In this document: positions 27,620 to 37,548 of the stretch, in pieces
Position numbering within the stretch: the stretch's first letter is position 1
Layout of the letters: each line of letters starts with the position of its first letter
DNA from: Rhodococcus jostii NBRC 16295
GTDB taxonomy: Bacteria > Actinomycetota > Actinomycetes > Mycobacteriales > Mycobacteriaceae
DNA length: 64,000 nt
Assembly (NCBI RefSeq): GCF_001894825.1
Contig: NZ_BCWY01000031.1
Coordinates: 38,713 to 102,712, forward strand
Direction: 5' to 3'
Translations under genes and position numbers: made by a program
Notes under the pieces: model-generated
The model's database searches: none
Told to the model about the DNA's origin: nothing
What the model saw: the letters and a program-made list of their open reading frames with translations, nothing else

Positions 27620-28042
27620 GTGCCACCGGAACGTGCAAGACCTGTCGACCACACCGGAGAGGTCGTGGCGGCCGCGATCATCGTCGACGGCCGGCTGTTG
27701 CTCGCGCAGCGGACCCGGCCCCCGGAACTCGCGGGACTGTGGGAGCTGCCGGGAGGCAAAGCGGAGGCAGGGGAGACCGCCGAGGACGCGTTACGTCGGG
27801 AGCTGCGGGAAGAGCTCGGGGTGGAGGTGACCGGCGGCGACCGGATCGGCGGCGACGTGCCGTTGCCCGACGGCCGGGTGCTGCGCGCGTACCGGGTCGA
27901 ACTGGTGTCGGGAACACCGGTCGCGCTCGATCACGCGGAGCTGCGGTGGGTGGACGGGCACGAATTGGGGGAGATCGACCTCGTCGGCAACGACCGCGGG
28001 TGGGTGCCGGACCTGCGGCTGCACCTGAACGGGTGGGCGTGA
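27620..28042 (+). CDS. mutT2: Nudix hydrolase, MutT2-like
   Basis: A protein of about 140 residues with a complete Nudix box: GGKAEAGETAEDALRRELREELG near residues 36-58. MutT2-type enzymes hydrolyse damaged or excess nucleoside triphosphates such as 8-oxo-dGTP or dCTP analogues. The segment ELAGLWELPGGK is typical of MutT. The start is uncertain: GTG 27620 gives a short lead-in, while GTG 27665 has GGAGAG just upstream. It lies divergently from phhB; M. tuberculosis keeps pimE, phhB and mutT2 together in the same neighbourhood. Confidence 0.82.
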   Translation: MPPERARPVDHTGEVVAAAIIVDGRLLLAQRTRPPELAGLWELPGGKAEAGETAEDALRRELREELGVEVTGGDRIGGDVPLPDGRVLRAYRVELVSGTPVALDHAELRWVDGHELGEIDLVGNDRGWVPDLRLHLNGWA

Positions 28043-28044
28043 CC

Positions 28045-28221
28045 TCAGGCCGCGCGGGCCTTCTTCAGACCCTTCTTCAATTCCTTCTTGGACGCGCCCT
28101 CGTTCTCGAGCTTCTTCATCCGCATGATGACCACCGGGCACTTGATGCAGCGCGTCTTGCTGCGGCAGCATTTCTTCTTCGGTTTGAGACCCGAGACCTT
28201 GCTGGCCTTCACCTTGCCCAT
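28045..28221 (-). CDS. Small Lys/Cys-rich protein
   Basis: A 58-residue, strongly basic protein. Sixteen or so lysines surround a cysteine group in KKKCCRSKTRCIKCPVV, which could bind zinc or an Fe-S centre; the C-terminal half is an amphipathic Lys/Leu/Glu helix (RMKKLENEGASKKELKKGL). I do not recognise a named family, although similar short proteins may exist in other actinobacteria. ATG 28221 has AGGAAGG at about 28232-28238 on the minus strand, and the frame upstream does not look coding. It ends two bases from the mutT2 stop. Confidence 0.72.
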   Translation of the reverse strand: MGKVKASKVSGLKPKKKCCRSKTRCIKCPVVIMRMKKLENEGASKKELKKGLKKARAA

Positions 28222-28555
28222 ACTCGGCTCGGCCTTCCTACTCCGGTGGATGCCGGTCTCCGCCGGCTGCACCCAGGTTAGCGTCCCCTCAGCTTTCGGC
28301 CTCGATCCACACGCGCGGGAGGCCGATTTCAACGTGGCGCAGATCACTTTACGCTGGTCGGGCAGGCCCCGCGTGGCCGGCGATGCGCGAAGTAGCCGTT
28401 CGGGCGGGTAGTATTCACGTGGCCGCGATGCCTGTACTGGGCGATTTACCATCGCCTCGACGAGGATTCTGAATCGAGATGACAAGGCGGCCGCCAGAAC
28501 GCCGTGCGAGGGAACTTTCGCGTGGCCGAATCAACTCAGCCAGGAGAGCCACCGC
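28222..28555. other. 334-base divergent intergenic region before typA
   Basis: The region separates the small Lys/Cys-rich gene from typA. Possible -10 boxes are TAACCT on the minus strand (28280-28275) and TAGTAT on the plus strand (28409-28414); neither has a clear -35. I see no further gene or strong hairpin. Confidence 0.45.
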
Positions 28556-30463
28556 GTGACCATCACCAGCTTCCGCAACGTTGCCATCGTCGCACACGTC
28601 GACCACGGCAAGACCACTCTCGTCGACGCCATGTTGCGTCAGTCGGGGGCATTCGAGGAGCGCGCCGAACTGGTCGATCGCGTCATGGACTCCGGCGACC
28701 TCGAGCGCGAGAAGGGCATCACCATCCTCGCGAAGAACACGGCCGTCCACAAGCATCACGGCGACGGCAGTGTTACCGTCATCAACGTCATCGACACCCC
28801 CGGTCACGCCGACTTCGGTGGTGAGGTCGAGCGCGGCCTGTCCATGGTCGACGGTGTCGTCCTGCTCGTCGACGCCTCCGAGGGCCCGCTGCCGCAAACC
28901 CGCTTCGTGCTGCGCAAGGCGCTCGCCGCGTCGCTGCCCGTCATCCTGGTGGTCAACAAGACCGACCGTCCCGACGCCCGCATCGAGGAGGTCGTCTCGG
29001 AGAGTCACGACCTGCTACTCGACCTGGCCTCGGACCTCGACGACGAGGCCGCCGAAGCCGCCGAGCTCGCCCTCGACCTCCCCGTCCTGTACGCCTCCGG
29101 CCGTGAGGGCAAGGCGTCCAAGGTTCAGCCCGAGAACGGTCACGCACCGGACGCCGAGAACCTCGACGCCCTGTTCGACGTGCTCCTCAACTACGTGCCC
29201 GCACCCAAGGGCAACGTCGAGGCGCCCCTGCAGGCTCACGTCACCAACCTCGACGCCTCTGCGTTCCTCGGCCGCCTCGCGCTGGTCCGCATCCACAACG
29301 GCGAGCTGAACAAGGGGCAGACCGTCTCCTGGTGTCGCGAGGTGGACGGCGAGCCCGTCGTCACCAAGGCCAAGATCACCGAACTGCTCGCCACCGTCGG
29401 CGTCGAGCGTCAGCCCGCCGAGAAGGCCGTTGCCGGTGACATCGTCGCCGTCGCCGGTTTCCCCGACATCATGATCGGCGACACCCTCGCCGACCTGGAG
29501 AACCCGGTCCCGCTGCCGCGGATCACCGTCGACCAGCCCGCCATCTCGGTGACCATCGGCACCAACACGTCGCCGCTCGTCGGCCGGGTCAGCGGACACA
29601 AGCTGACGGCCCGCATGGTGAAGTCGCGCCTCGACCAGGAACTCGTCGGCAACGTCTCGCTCAAGGTCCTCGACATCGGTCGCCCCGACGCCTGGGAGGT
29701 CCAGGGTCGTGGTGAGCTCGCGCTCGCCATCCTCGTCGAGCAGATGCGCCGCGAGGGCTTCGAGCTGACCGTCGGCAAGCCTCAGGTGGTCACCCGTCAG
29801 GTCGACGGCAAGGTGCACGAGCCCTTCGAGGAGCTCACCATCGACAGCCCCGAGGAGTACCTCGGCGCCATCACCCAGCTCCTCGCCAACCGCAAGGGCA
29901 AGATGGTGCAGATGGCCAACCACGGCGCCGGCTGGGTCCGGATGGAGTTCATCGTCCCGTCGCGCGGCCTGATCGGCTTCCGCACCGACTTCCTCACCGA
30001 GACCCGCGGCACCGGCATCGCCAACGCCGTGTTCCACGGCTACGCACCGTGGGCCGGCGAGATCCGCGCCCGCCACACCGGCTCGCTCGTCTCGGACCGC
30101 ACCGGTTCGGTCACCCCGTTCGCGATGATCCAGCTCGCCGATCGCGGAACGTTCTTCGTCGAGCCCGGCGCCGACACCTACGAGGGCATGGTCGTGGGCA
30201 TCAACCCGCGCCAGGAGGACCTCGACATCAACGTCACCCGCGAGAAGAAGCTGACCAACATGCGTCAGTCCTCCGCCGACGTGATGGAGACCCTCGCCAA
30301 GCCGATCAAGCTGGAGCTCGAAGGCGCGATGGAGTTCTGCGCCGGCGACGAGTGCGTCGAGGTCACTCCGCAGGTCGTGCGCGTGCGCAAGGTGCACCTG
30401 TCGGCCACCGACCGTGCCCGTGAGCGTTCGCGCTCCAAGGCCCGCGACAAGGCGGCCCTGTAG
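28556..30463 (+). CDS. typA: Ribosome-associated GTPase TypA/BipA
   Basis: TypA/BipA, 635 residues, a translational GTPase of the EF-G type that acts on ribosome assembly and stress adaptation. The G1 motif is AHVDHGKT (13-20), G2 includes EREKGITI, G3 is [15 protein letters not shown], and G4 is NKTDRPDAR. Later domains show [21 protein letters not shown] and the BipA-specific C-terminal [20 protein letters not shown]. The last 15 residues are basic ([16 protein letters not shown]). The GTG start has CAGGAGAG at 28541-28548. It appears to be transcribed alone or with lpqW; a strong inverted repeat lies between them. Confidence 0.96.
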   Translation: MTITSFRNVAIVAHVDHGKTTLVDAMLRQSGAFEERAELVDRVMDSGDLEREKGITILAKNTAVHKHHGDGSVTVINVIDTPGHADFGGEVERGLSMVDGVVLLVDASEGPLPQTRFVLRKALAASLPVILVVNKTDRPDARIEEVVSESHDLLLDLASDLDDEAAEAAELALDLPVLYASGREGKASKVQPENGHAPDAENLDALFDVLLNYVPAPKGNVEAPLQAHVTNLDASAFLGRLALVRIHNGELNKGQTVSWCREVDGEPVVTKAKITELLATVGVERQPAEKAVAGDIVAVAGFPDIMIGDTLADLENPVPLPRITVDQPAISVTIGTNTSPLVGRVSGHKLTARMVKSRLDQELVGNVSLKVLDIGRPDAWEVQGRGELALAILVEQMRREGFELTVGKPQVVTRQVDGKVHEPFEELTIDSPEEYLGAITQLLANRKGKMVQMANHGAGWVRMEFIVPSRGLIGFRTDFLTETRGTGIANAVFHGYAPWAGEIRARHTGSLVSDRTGSVTPFAMIQLADRGTFFVEPGADTYEGMVVGINPRQEDLDINVTREKKLTNMRQSSADVMETLAKPIKLELEGAMEFCAGDECVEVTPQVVRVRKVHLSATDRARERSRSKARDKAAL

Positions 30464-30498
30464 TCGGCACGTCCGACACGTCATACACAACCGGGCGG

Positions 30499-30533
30499 AT
30501 GTACCTTCGGTCGATCGTCGGCCGAAGGTACAT
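30499..30533. promoter_or_regulatory. 12-bp perfect inverted repeat between typA and lpqW
   Basis: ATGTACCTTCGG at 30499-30510 is exactly complementary to CCGAAGGTACAT at 30522-30533, with an 11-base spacer. It is 35 bases after the typA stop and about 50 bases before lpqW. It could be the typA terminator or an operator for lpqW-mshB; the AT-containing outer arms and lack of a T-run leave both open. Confidence 0.55.
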
Positions 30534-30584
30534 TCGCTCGTGGGTTTCCGGAGCCTTCCGGTATCTCTGAGGAAAGGCGGCGCG

Positions 30585-32399
30585 GTGGTTGCTGGGGGTC
30601 GACTCGCGAGAGGTCGAGCAGTTCGGGGCCGACGACGGGGGATGGCGGTGACCGCGCTCCTGCTGGCAGTGACGACGACGGTACTTACGTCGTGCACCGC
30701 CGATCCGCCCCCGCCCGTCGAGAGCACCGACAGCCCCAAGCCGACGGTGTCGCCGACCGAGAAGCAACCCGTCGTCGTCGCGATCGACGACGTGGGGAGC
30801 GGATTCAACCCGCACCTGCTGTCGGACCAGTCGCCTGCGAATTCCGCGGTCAGCGCCCTCGTGCTGCCGAGTCCGTTCCGGCCGGTGCCCGACCCCGCCC
30901 GCCCGGGCGGCAGCAACTGGATTCCCGACTCCTCGCTGGTGGTCTCCGCCGATGTCACGTCGCAGGAGCCGTTCACCATCACGTACCAGCTGCGGAACGA
31001 AGCGCAATGGTCCGACGGCGCCCCCATTGCCGCCGAGGACTTCCGCTACCTGTGGCAGCAGATGATCAGTGCCCCCGGCGTCGTCGACCCGGCCGGGTAC
31101 CGACTGATCGAGGACGTCAAGTCGTCCGGCGGCGGCAAGACGGTGACCGTCGTGATGAAGGCCGCGTACCCCGCGTGGCGCGAACTGTTCACCGACCTCC
31201 TGCCGTCGCACCTGATCAAGGATTCGCCGGGTGGCTTCGCGACCGGACTGTCCGAGAACATCCCGGTGTCGGGCGGGCACTTCCACATCAAGTCCATCGA
31301 CCGCGGTCGCGACGAGATCCTGCTCGAACGCAACGACCGGTTCTGGGACAAGCCCGCGACGCCCGACCAGATCCTGATGCGCCGTGACGGCACAGCGTCG
31401 CAGCTGGCCGACTCGATGCGCAACAACGACACCCAGGTCGTGCAGATCCACGGGGGCACAGCCACTTCCGCGCAACTCGCGGCGATCCCGACGGTCCGGA
31501 CCGGCTCGTCGTTCCAGCCCCGCGGACTCGACCTGACACTCAACGGCCGGGTGCCCGAACTCGCCGACGTCCGGGTGCGGAAAAGCCTCATGGACCTGCT
31601 GGACACCGATCTGCTCGCCGTCATCGGCGCGGGCAGCGAGGCGTCCGCCGTTCCCGCGCGGTCGCAGGTCTACGCCCCGTCCGACCCCGGTTACACCGCG
31701 ACCGCACCCGCGCGGCCGAGCCGTGAACAGGTGCTGGCGCAGCTGGCCGAGTACGGATACGTCGCCGAAACACCTACGGACACTGCCGTTCCCACCGGCA
31801 CTGCGCCGGCGACCCGGCTCGTCCGCGACGGTGTCCCGCTGACGCTCGTCATCGGGACACCCGAAGGCGACGACACGGCGAGCGCAGTGGCGAACACCGC
31901 GGCCGACCAGTTGCGCGGTGTCGGCGTCGACGCCACCGTGACGGCACTCCCGGCCGAGGAGCTGTACGGAGAGTCCGTGAGCAAGGGCGACATCGGTGCG
32001 GTCGTGGGATGGTCGCGCGCCGGGTCCGACCCTGCCACGGCACTCGCCTCCCGGCACAGCTGCCCACCCGCAGCGGTCGCGGCAACCCCGGCGAACACCG
32101 AAACGTCCGGATCCGAACGAGATTCGGTAGCAGAGGCCGAGGCCCCGTCGAACCTGTCGGGCGTCTGCGACCCCACACTGCAACCGGCCATCGACGCCGC
32201 GTTGCGGGGAACGGGGGACGTGCCGCAGGTTCTCGCCGACGCCGATCGCAGGCTCTGGGATCTCGCGGCGGTGCTGCCGATCATGCAGGACCGCACACTG
32301 GTTGCGGCGGGACCGGGCGTCGAGGGAGTGTCGCTGTCGGGCGCCGTGCCGGTCGGAATATTCAGCGACGCAGCGGACTGGAGCAGGATCAAGGAATGA
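30585..32399 (+). CDS. lpqW: Lipoprotein LpqW, family 5 solute-binding-like
   Basis: A lipoprotein of about 604 residues with the fold of family 5 peptide/oligopeptide-binding proteins. The N-terminus has arginines, a hydrophobic stretch ([15 protein letters not shown]) and a lipobox ending LTSC. Family parts include [20 protein letters not shown] and [24 protein letters not shown]. In mycobacteria LpqW does not import peptides but helps direct PIM intermediates toward LM/LAM, opposite to PimE. The GTG at 30585 has GAGGAAAGG at 30569-30577; the longer frame overlaps typA and is unlikely. It is coupled by ATGA to mshB. Confidence 0.86.
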   Translation: MVAGGRLARGRAVRGRRRGMAVTALLLAVTTTVLTSCTADPPPPVESTDSPKPTVSPTEKQPVVVAIDDVGSGFNPHLLSDQSPANSAVSALVLPSPFRPVPDPARPGGSNWIPDSSLVVSADVTSQEPFTITYQLRNEAQWSDGAPIAAEDFRYLWQQMISAPGVVDPAGYRLIEDVKSSGGGKTVTVVMKAAYPAWRELFTDLLPSHLIKDSPGGFATGLSENIPVSGGHFHIKSIDRGRDEILLERNDRFWDKPATPDQILMRRDGTASQLADSMRNNDTQVVQIHGGTATSAQLAAIPTVRTGSSFQPRGLDLTLNGRVPELADVRVRKSLMDLLDTDLLAVIGAGSEASAVPARSQVYAPSDPGYTATAPARPSREQVLAQLAEYGYVAETPTDTAVPTGTAPATRLVRDGVPLTLVIGTPEGDDTASAVANTAADQLRGVGVDATVTALPAEELYGESVSKGDIGAVVGWSRAGSDPATALASRHSCPPAAVAATPANTETSGSERDSVAEAEAPSNLSGVCDPTLQPAIDAALRGTGDVPQVLADADRRLWDLAAVLPIMQDRTLVAAGPGVEGVSLSGAVPVGIFSDAADWSRIKE

Positions 32400-33274
32400 G
32401 TGAGCGGCGAATTCTGCTGGTCCACGCCCATCCCGACGACGAGACCCTCACCACGGGCGGCACCATCGCGCGTTACGCCGCCGAGGGCGCCGAGGTTCAC
32501 GTCCTCACGTGCACGCTCGGCGAGGAAGGCGAGGTGATCGGCGACGAGTGGGCGCAACTGGTCGCGGGCGCCGCCGATCAGCTCGGCGGGTTCCGGATAA
32601 GCGAGCTGACGTCCGCGCTGTCGCGTCTGGGCGCGGGGCGGCCACGGTTCCTCCTGGGGGCGGGACACTTCCGTGATTCCGGGATGGCAGGTACGGCGTC
32701 GGCGGCGAACCCGCGCGCGTTCGTCAACGCCGACCGCGAGTCGGTGATCGCCGCGATGGTCGCCGTCATCCGGGAGTTGCGACCGCACGTCGTGGTCACC
32801 TACGACACCGACGGCGGATACGGGCACCCCGACCACATCCAGGCGCACACGATCACCACCGCGGCCGTCGAGGCTGCGGGTTCGGCGCGCTACCCCGACC
32901 GCGGCGAACCGTGGGAGGTCGCGAAGCTGTACTGGACGGTGACCGAGGCGAGCGCGCTCGAGTCGGGGCTCTGCCGCATCGGCGACGTCCCCGACGGCTG
33001 GCGGTTGCCGGAGCCCGGTGAACTGCCGAGCGTCCCGGACGCCGACGTGACGACGGTGATCGACGTGCGGGGAGTGTTCGACGCCAAGAGGGAGGCGCTC
33101 GCGGCGCACGCCACCCAGGTGACGGTGGCACCGAGCGGCACCGAGTACGCGCTCTCCAACGACATCGCGCAGCCGATTCTGACCGAGGAACACTTCGTGC
33201 TGGTGCGCGGCGCCCTGGGTGAAAAGGGCCCGGACGGCCGCGAGACCGACCTCTTCGGTGGTATCGGTCGCTGA
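32396..33274 (+). CDS. mshB: GlcNAc-Ins deacetylase of mycothiol biosynthesis
   Basis: MshB, 292 residues, a zinc-dependent LmbE-family deacetylase that makes GlcN-inositol, the second intermediate of mycothiol, the thiol redox buffer of actinobacteria. The zinc motif AHPDDE is at residues 11-16 and the third ligand is in [11 protein letters not shown] near residue 144. The family segments [20 protein letters not shown] and [13 protein letters not shown] are both intact. The ATG overlaps the lpqW stop, so the two genes should be co-translated. A related amidase (Mca) is less likely because the position next to lpqW and Rv1171-like genes matches mshB. Confidence 0.92.
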   Translation: MSERRILLVHAHPDDETLTTGGTIARYAAEGAEVHVLTCTLGEEGEVIGDEWAQLVAGAADQLGGFRISELTSALSRLGAGRPRFLLGAGHFRDSGMAGTASAANPRAFVNADRESVIAAMVAVIRELRPHVVVTYDTDGGYGHPDHIQAHTITTAAVEAAGSARYPDRGEPWEVAKLYWTVTEASALESGLCRIGDVPDGWRLPEPGELPSVPDADVTTVIDVRGVFDAKREALAAHATQVTVAPSGTEYALSNDIAQPILTEEHFVLVRGALGEKGPDGRETDLFGGIGR

Positions 33275-33374
33275 CCGCATTTACCTGTGACCGGCGTTAC
33301 GTATTACACTGTGGCGCACGTCACGCAGCGGTCGTCGGCCGAGTCCGTGTGACGCCCGTCAGGAGAGGCGCTAG

Positions 33375-33533
33375 ATGTACAACTGGGATGTTCAGAACGC
33401 CATCGTCGCGTTCGTCGACTCACTCCGGCCGTCGTGGCCGGCCCAGCACGACCTGTACTACGGCGTGCTGTACGGATTCGCCGACATGCAGAGTCACTTG
33501 CTGACCCTGCTGGGCTACCCGCCCGTCGCGTGA
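33375..33533 (+). CDS. 52-residue small protein
   Basis: A short frame beginning MYNWDVQNAIVAF and ending HLLTLLGYPPVA, with a strong Shine-Dalgarno AGGAGAGG at 33361-33368. It is rich in Tyr, Trp and Leu (HDLYYGVLYGFADMQSH), moderately hydrophobic and nearly neutral, and may lie at the membrane surface. It is 100 bases after mshB and 14 bases before a membrane protein gene. The codon use has normal G/C third positions for this genome. I do not recognise a family. Confidence 0.65.
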   Translation: MYNWDVQNAIVAFVDSLRPSWPAQHDLYYGVLYGFADMQSHLLTLLGYPPVA

Positions 33534-33547
33534 TCCACTATTGACAC

Positions 33548-33976
33548 ATGACCGTCGGCACCGCAGCGAAACCCGGGCACCTCGATGCTTTGGGGAGGGT
33601 CACCCTCGCGCTGCTGGTGTTCGACGGTTTCCTGTGCGCCGTCCTGTCGGTGCTCTTCCTGCCCACCTACATCGGGTCCACGCCGTTCCCGATCAGCATC
33701 CTCGCCGCCGCGGTCGTCAATCTGGCACTGGTGATCGCCGCCCGGTCGACGACGGGCCGGGTGGGCTCGGGGGTGCTGCCGCTCGCAGGGTGGGGAGTCG
33801 GTTTCCTCCTCTGCATGTTCGGGGGCCCCGGCGGCGACGTGCTCATGCTCGCGTCCGTATCGACGCTCCTGCTCCTGCTCGGCTCGCTGATTCCCGCGGC
33901 CGTCTACATGTGGAAGGTCAGTGCCAAGGCGGCTTTCGGAACGGTTTCACCGCCGGAGCGGGAGGGTACGCGGTAG
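33548..33976 (+). CDS. Four-helix membrane protein (Rv1171-like)
   Basis: A 142-residue integral membrane protein with four predicted helices: VTLALLVFDGFLCAVLSVLF, ISILAAAVVNLALVIAA, LPLAGWGVGFLLCMFGG and LASVSTLLLLLGSLIPAAVY. M. tuberculosis Rv1171, a conserved membrane protein right after mshB (Rv1170), is the likely equivalent. No function is known to me. ATG 33548 is the only sensible start; 14 bases separate it from the small ORF upstream, so they may form one transcript. Confidence 0.78.
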   Translation: MTVGTAAKPGHLDALGRVTLALLVFDGFLCAVLSVLFLPTYIGSTPFPISILAAAVVNLALVIAARSTTGRVGSGVLPLAGWGVGFLLCMFGGPGGDVLMLASVSTLLLLLGSLIPAAVYMWKVSAKAAFGTVSPPEREGTR

Positions 33977-34006
33977 CGACCAGCAGTCTGCTGAAGGAGC
34001 ATCGCG

Positions 34007-35524
34007 ATGACAGATCAGAACTTCACGACCGACGACGCCGGCATCCCGGTCACGAGTGACGAACACTCGCTCACGATCGGGACGGACGGGCCCATCCTCC
34101 TCCAGGACCACTATCTGATCGAGAAGATGGCCCAGTTCAACCGCGAACGCGTTGCGGAACGCCAACCGCACGCGAAGGGGGGCGGGGCGTTCGGACGGTT
34201 CGAAGTTACCGAGGACGTATCTGCCTACACGAAAGCCGACCTCTTCCAACCCGGCAAGAAGACCGATCTGCTGATCAGATTCTCGTCCGTCGCCGGCGAG
34301 CGCGGCAGCCCGGACACGTGGCGCGACCCGCGTGGATTCGCGATCAAGTTCTACACCGACCAGGGCAACTACGACATGGTCGGAAACAACACCCCCGTCT
34401 TCTTCGTGCGCGACCCGATGAAGTTCCAGGACTTCATCCGCTCGCAGAAGCGGCGTGCCGACAACAACCTTCGCGACCACGACATGCAATGGGACTTCTG
34501 GACGCTGTCCCCGGAGTCGGCGCACCAGGTCACCTGGCTCATGGGCGACCGCGGCATCCCGCGCACCTGGCGGCACATGAACGGGTACTCGAGCCACACC
34601 TACATGTGGGTGAACGCCGAGGGCGACAAGTTCTGGGTGAAGTACCACTTCAAGACCGACCAGGGTGTCGAGTTCTTCACGCAGCACGAGGGCGACCAGA
34701 TGGCGTCCATGGACACCGATTACCACACCCGTGATCTGTGGGAGCACATCGCAGCCGGCGAATACCCGAGCTGGACCTTGAACATGCAGATCATGCCGTT
34801 CGCGGACGCCGACGACTACCGGTTCAACCCGTTCGACCTCACCAAGGTGTGGCCGCACAGCGACTACCCGCTGATCCCCGTCGGCAAGATGACCCTCGAC
34901 CGCAACCCCACCGACTACCACTGTGAGATCGAGCAGGCCGCGTTCGAGCCCAGCAACCTCGTACCCGGTATCGGTCCGAGCCCCGACAAGATGCTCGTCG
35001 GCCGGCTGTTCTCCTACCCGGACGCCCACCGCTACCGCATCGGCGCCAACTACAAGGAGCTCCCCGTCAACCGGCCGCACGTCCCCGTCCGCTCGTATTC
35101 GAAGGACGGCAACATGCGGCACCACAACCCGGGTGACCCGGTCTACGTACCCAATTCCAAGGGCGGTCCGCACGCCGACCCGTCGACGGTCGGGGAGACC
35201 GCAACCTGGTACAGCGCCGGCGACATGGTGCGCTCGCCCTACGCGCTCCACAAGGACGACGACGACTGGGGTCAGGCCGGGACGATGGTCCGTGAAGTAC
35301 TCGACGACGCCGCCCGGGACCGCCTGGTGGACAACATCGTCGGGCATCTGCTGAACGGCGTCAGCGAACCCATCCTCGCGAAGGCCTTCGAATACTGGCG
35401 CAACGTCGACAAGACCCTCGGTGACCGGATTGCCGACGGTGTGTCGAAGAAGCAAGCGGAGACGGACCCGAAGGCGGGAGAGCAGGCCAATGCGGCGCGC
35501 AGCAGCGCGCAGGCGAAGGCCTAA
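34007..35524 (+). CDS. katA: Monofunctional haem catalase
   Basis: A 505-residue small-subunit (clade 3 type) catalase that converts hydrogen peroxide to water and oxygen. The distal His is H55 in [17 protein letters not shown]; the asparagine motif is in [16 protein letters not shown]; the proximal haem ligand is Tyr337 in [17 protein letters not shown]. The family N-terminal helix motif [13 protein letters not shown] is intact. A short Ala/Gln/Lys-rich tail follows the core. The Shine-Dalgarno AAGGAG is at 33995-34000. Its stop overlaps the opposite-strand VOC gene by four bases. The location near mshB suggests an oxidative stress context, but no OxyR/FurA gene is adjacent. Confidence 0.95.
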   Translation: MTDQNFTTDDAGIPVTSDEHSLTIGTDGPILLQDHYLIEKMAQFNRERVAERQPHAKGGGAFGRFEVTEDVSAYTKADLFQPGKKTDLLIRFSSVAGERGSPDTWRDPRGFAIKFYTDQGNYDMVGNNTPVFFVRDPMKFQDFIRSQKRRADNNLRDHDMQWDFWTLSPESAHQVTWLMGDRGIPRTWRHMNGYSSHTYMWVNAEGDKFWVKYHFKTDQGVEFFTQHEGDQMASMDTDYHTRDLWEHIAAGEYPSWTLNMQIMPFADADDYRFNPFDLTKVWPHSDYPLIPVGKMTLDRNPTDYHCEIEQAAFEPSNLVPGIGPSPDKMLVGRLFSYPDAHRYRIGANYKELPVNRPHVPVRSYSKDGNMRHHNPGDPVYVPNSKGGPHADPSTVGETATWYSAGDMVRSPYALHKDDDDWGQAGTMVREVLDDAARDRLVDNIVGHLLNGVSEPILAKAFEYWRNVDKTLGDRIADGVSKKQAETDPKAGEQANAARSSAQAKA

Positions 35525-35904
35525 TCCTCGCCCTCGTACGCCACAGGGTGCCGAGGCTGGTACAGCGTCATCTCGCCCGCTCCCGGGATCTTCAGGGCGG
35601 TGGTGAGGCCGTACCCGTCGTCGCGGATTCCGCGGGTGAACTCGGCACCCTTGGCTTTCAGTTCGGCGACGGTCGACTCGATGTCGTCGCACATCAGCGA
35701 GATCTCGTGATGCGGCTTCGTCGACCACGGTTCACCGCCCCGATCGTCCGAGGTGGGATGCACACCCATCTCGGACGGCCCGGTGCCGAAGATCAACCAA
35801 CCGCCCCCCGCGTCGACGTGGGACCAGCCGAGCACGTCGCGGAAGAAGTCGCGGGCGGCGTCGGCGTCGTCTGCATAGACCAATGTGTGGACCGCTGTGA
35901 TCAT
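35521..35904 (-). CDS. VOC-superfamily (glyoxalase/bleomycin-resistance fold) protein
   Basis: A 127-residue protein of the vicinal-oxygen-chelate superfamily: two beta-alpha-beta modules starting [23 protein letters not shown] and [22 protein letters not shown]. The possible metal residues are His near the start, His in KPHHEIS, and the last Glu in EMTLYQP. The substrate cannot be inferred. The gene converges on katA and diverges from the HEM4 gene with a 39-base gap, so promoters for the two must overlap. Confidence 0.85.
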   Translation of the reverse strand: MITAVHTLVYADDADAARDFFRDVLGWSHVDAGGGWLIFGTGPSEMGVHPTSDDRGGEPWSTKPHHEISLMCDDIESTVAELKAKGAEFTRGIRDDGYGLTTALKIPGAGEMTLYQPRHPVAYEGED

Positions 35905-35943
35905 GTGGGCAGCCTAGTTCGATTCGTCCGTCACACTGGGAGA

Positions 35944-36786
35944 ATGTCGAACGACGAACTTTCCGGACTGACCATCGCCGTCACCGCCGAACGCCGGGCC
36001 GCCGAGTTCATCACGCTCCTCGAACGGCACGGTGCCGCCATCACGCACACCCCGGCCATCCACGTGCTGCCACTCGTCGACGACTCCGACCTGCGGTCCC
36101 GCACCGCCGACATCATCGCGTCGCCGCCGGACCTCCTGGTCGTCAGCACCGCCGTCGGATTCCGAGGGTGGCTGGACGCCGCCCGGGCCTGGGACGAGGA
36201 GGACGCGCTGCTCGCCGCCCTGCAGTCGGCCCGGATCATCACCCGCGGTCCCAAGGCGAAGGGTGCTGTCCGCGGCGCGGGATTGCGCGAGGAATGGTCG
36301 CCGGAGACGGAGTCGTCCGAAGAAGTGCACGAGCACCTCGTCGCCGAGGGCGTGCGCGGGCTGCATGTGGCGGTCCAGTTGCACGGCACCATCACCGAAT
36401 GGGAACCGATGACCGACCTGAGCGTCTCCCTCGCCGGCGCCGGCGCCGACACGACCGCCGTGTCGGTGTACCGGTGGATCAGACCCGAGGATCAGCGGCC
36501 GCTACGGACACTGCTCGACCAGATAATCCGGGCCGAGGTCGACGCCGTCACCTTCACCAGCGCACCTGCCGTGTCGTCTCTCCTCAGCACCGCGAAGGAC
36601 GTCGACCGCGTCGACGCCCTCCTGCACGCGTTCCAGGGTCCCGTCGCACCCGTCTGCGTCGGTTCGGTGACGGCGTCACCCTTCACCGCCCTCGGCGTCG
36701 AGACCATGCAACCCGCCCGGCCCCGGCTCGGCAGCATGGCGAAATACATCATCGAGGAACTCCCGAAGCGGCGGCATGCGGGGTGA
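35944..36786 (+). CDS. HEM4/uroporphyrinogen-III synthase-like protein
   Basis: A 280-residue protein with the two-domain HEM4 fold of uroporphyrinogen-III synthase: GLTIAVTAERRAAEFITLLE, then LLVVSTAVGFRGWLDAA in domain 2, and AVTFTSAPAVSSLL and VAPVCVGSVTASPF toward the end. Uroporphyrinogen-III synthase closes the tetrapyrrole ring in haem, sirohaem and cobalamin synthesis. The gene is far from any hem operon, so it may be a second, specialised copy or a regulator-derived protein without its DNA-binding domain. ATG 35944 has GGGAGA at 35938-35943. Confidence 0.8.
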   Translation: MSNDELSGLTIAVTAERRAAEFITLLERHGAAITHTPAIHVLPLVDDSDLRSRTADIIASPPDLLVVSTAVGFRGWLDAARAWDEEDALLAALQSARIITRGPKAKGAVRGAGLREEWSPETESSEEVHEHLVAEGVRGLHVAVQLHGTITEWEPMTDLSVSLAGAGADTTAVSVYRWIRPEDQRPLRTLLDQIIRAEVDAVTFTSAPAVSSLLSTAKDVDRVDALLHAFQGPVAPVCVGSVTASPFTALGVETMQPARPRLGSMAKYIIEELPKRRHAG

Positions 36787-36834
36787 ATGGCCTTTCGGCG
36801 CTTCAGATAGGTCGGATGTACCGTTCGCCCGGAA

Positions 36835-37548
36835 CTACCCGATCAGGCCGGCGGCGCGGGCGGCGTCGGAGAGCACGGACTCGAGCATGGCGGGGGTGAG
36901 CCGGCCGGTGAAGGTGTTCTGCTGGCTGACGTGGTAGCACCCGAACAGGTGCAGGGGGCGTTCGGGGCCGCGGAGTTCGACGTGCGCCCCGTGCCCGAAC
37001 TTCGGTCGCGGCCGGGGGACGGCCCAGCCGGCGTCGTCGAGGACGGGGAGCAGCGACTGCCAGCCGAATCCGCCGAGCACGATCACCGACCGCAGGTGGG
37101 GTCGGAGAATGCGCAGTTCGGCGTCGAGCCAGTGGCGGCAGTTGTCCCGTTCGGTGGGGGTCGGTTTGTTCGCGGGCGGCGCGCAGTGCACGGGGGAGGT
37201 GATGCGGACTCCGAACAGTTCGAGGCCGTCGCAGATGTGGGTGGCGGTGGGTTGACTCGCCAGACCGACGGCGTGGAGTGCGGCGTAGAGGAAGTCGCCG
37301 CTGCGGTCGCCGGTGAACATGCGACCGGTCCGGTTCGCGCCGTGTGCGGCGGGGGCGAGACCGACGATCAGCACGGGCGCGTCGGGTGGCCCGAATCCGG
37401 GAACCGGACGGCCCCAATAGGTTTCGTCGCGGAACGCGGCACGCTTCTCGCGCGCGACCTGCTCCCGCCATTCGACGAGGCGGGGGCAGGCCCGGCATTC
37501 GATCAGCTGGGCGTCCAGCCCGGCGATGTCGGTCAGTGCCGCGCCCAC
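36835..37548 (-). CDS. udgB: Family 5 uracil-DNA glycosylase UdgB
   Basis: A 237-residue base-excision repair enzyme of the thermostable, iron-sulfur UdgB family, which removes uracil and related deaminated bases. Cluster ligands start at ECRACPRLVEW; motif A is VGLAPAAHGANRTGRMFTGD, in which this family lacks the usual catalytic Asp; a second motif is CYHVSQQNTFTG. It is cytoplasmic and overlaps the 3' end of the upstream PH-domain gene by 16 bases, so it is the last gene of a three-gene minus-strand operon. Confidence 0.92.
   Translation of the reverse strand: MGAALTDIAGLDAQLIECRACPRLVEWREQVAREKRAAFRDETYWGRPVPGFGPPDAPVLIVGLAPAAHGANRTGRMFTGDRSGDFLYAALHAVGLASQPTATHICDGLELFGVRITSPVHCAPPANKPTPTERDNCRHWLDAELRILRPHLRSVIVLGGFGWQSLLPVLDDAGWAVPRPRPKFGHGAHVELRGPERPLHLFGCYHVSQQNTFTGRLTPAMLESVLSDAARAAGLIG

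Noticed and set aside
30497..36826. CGGATGTACC occurring before lpqW and again near 36817
   Set aside because: Ten bases only, the second copy lies in a convergent gap, and a third similar string at 62087 is the coding of an NRPS core motif; likely chance.
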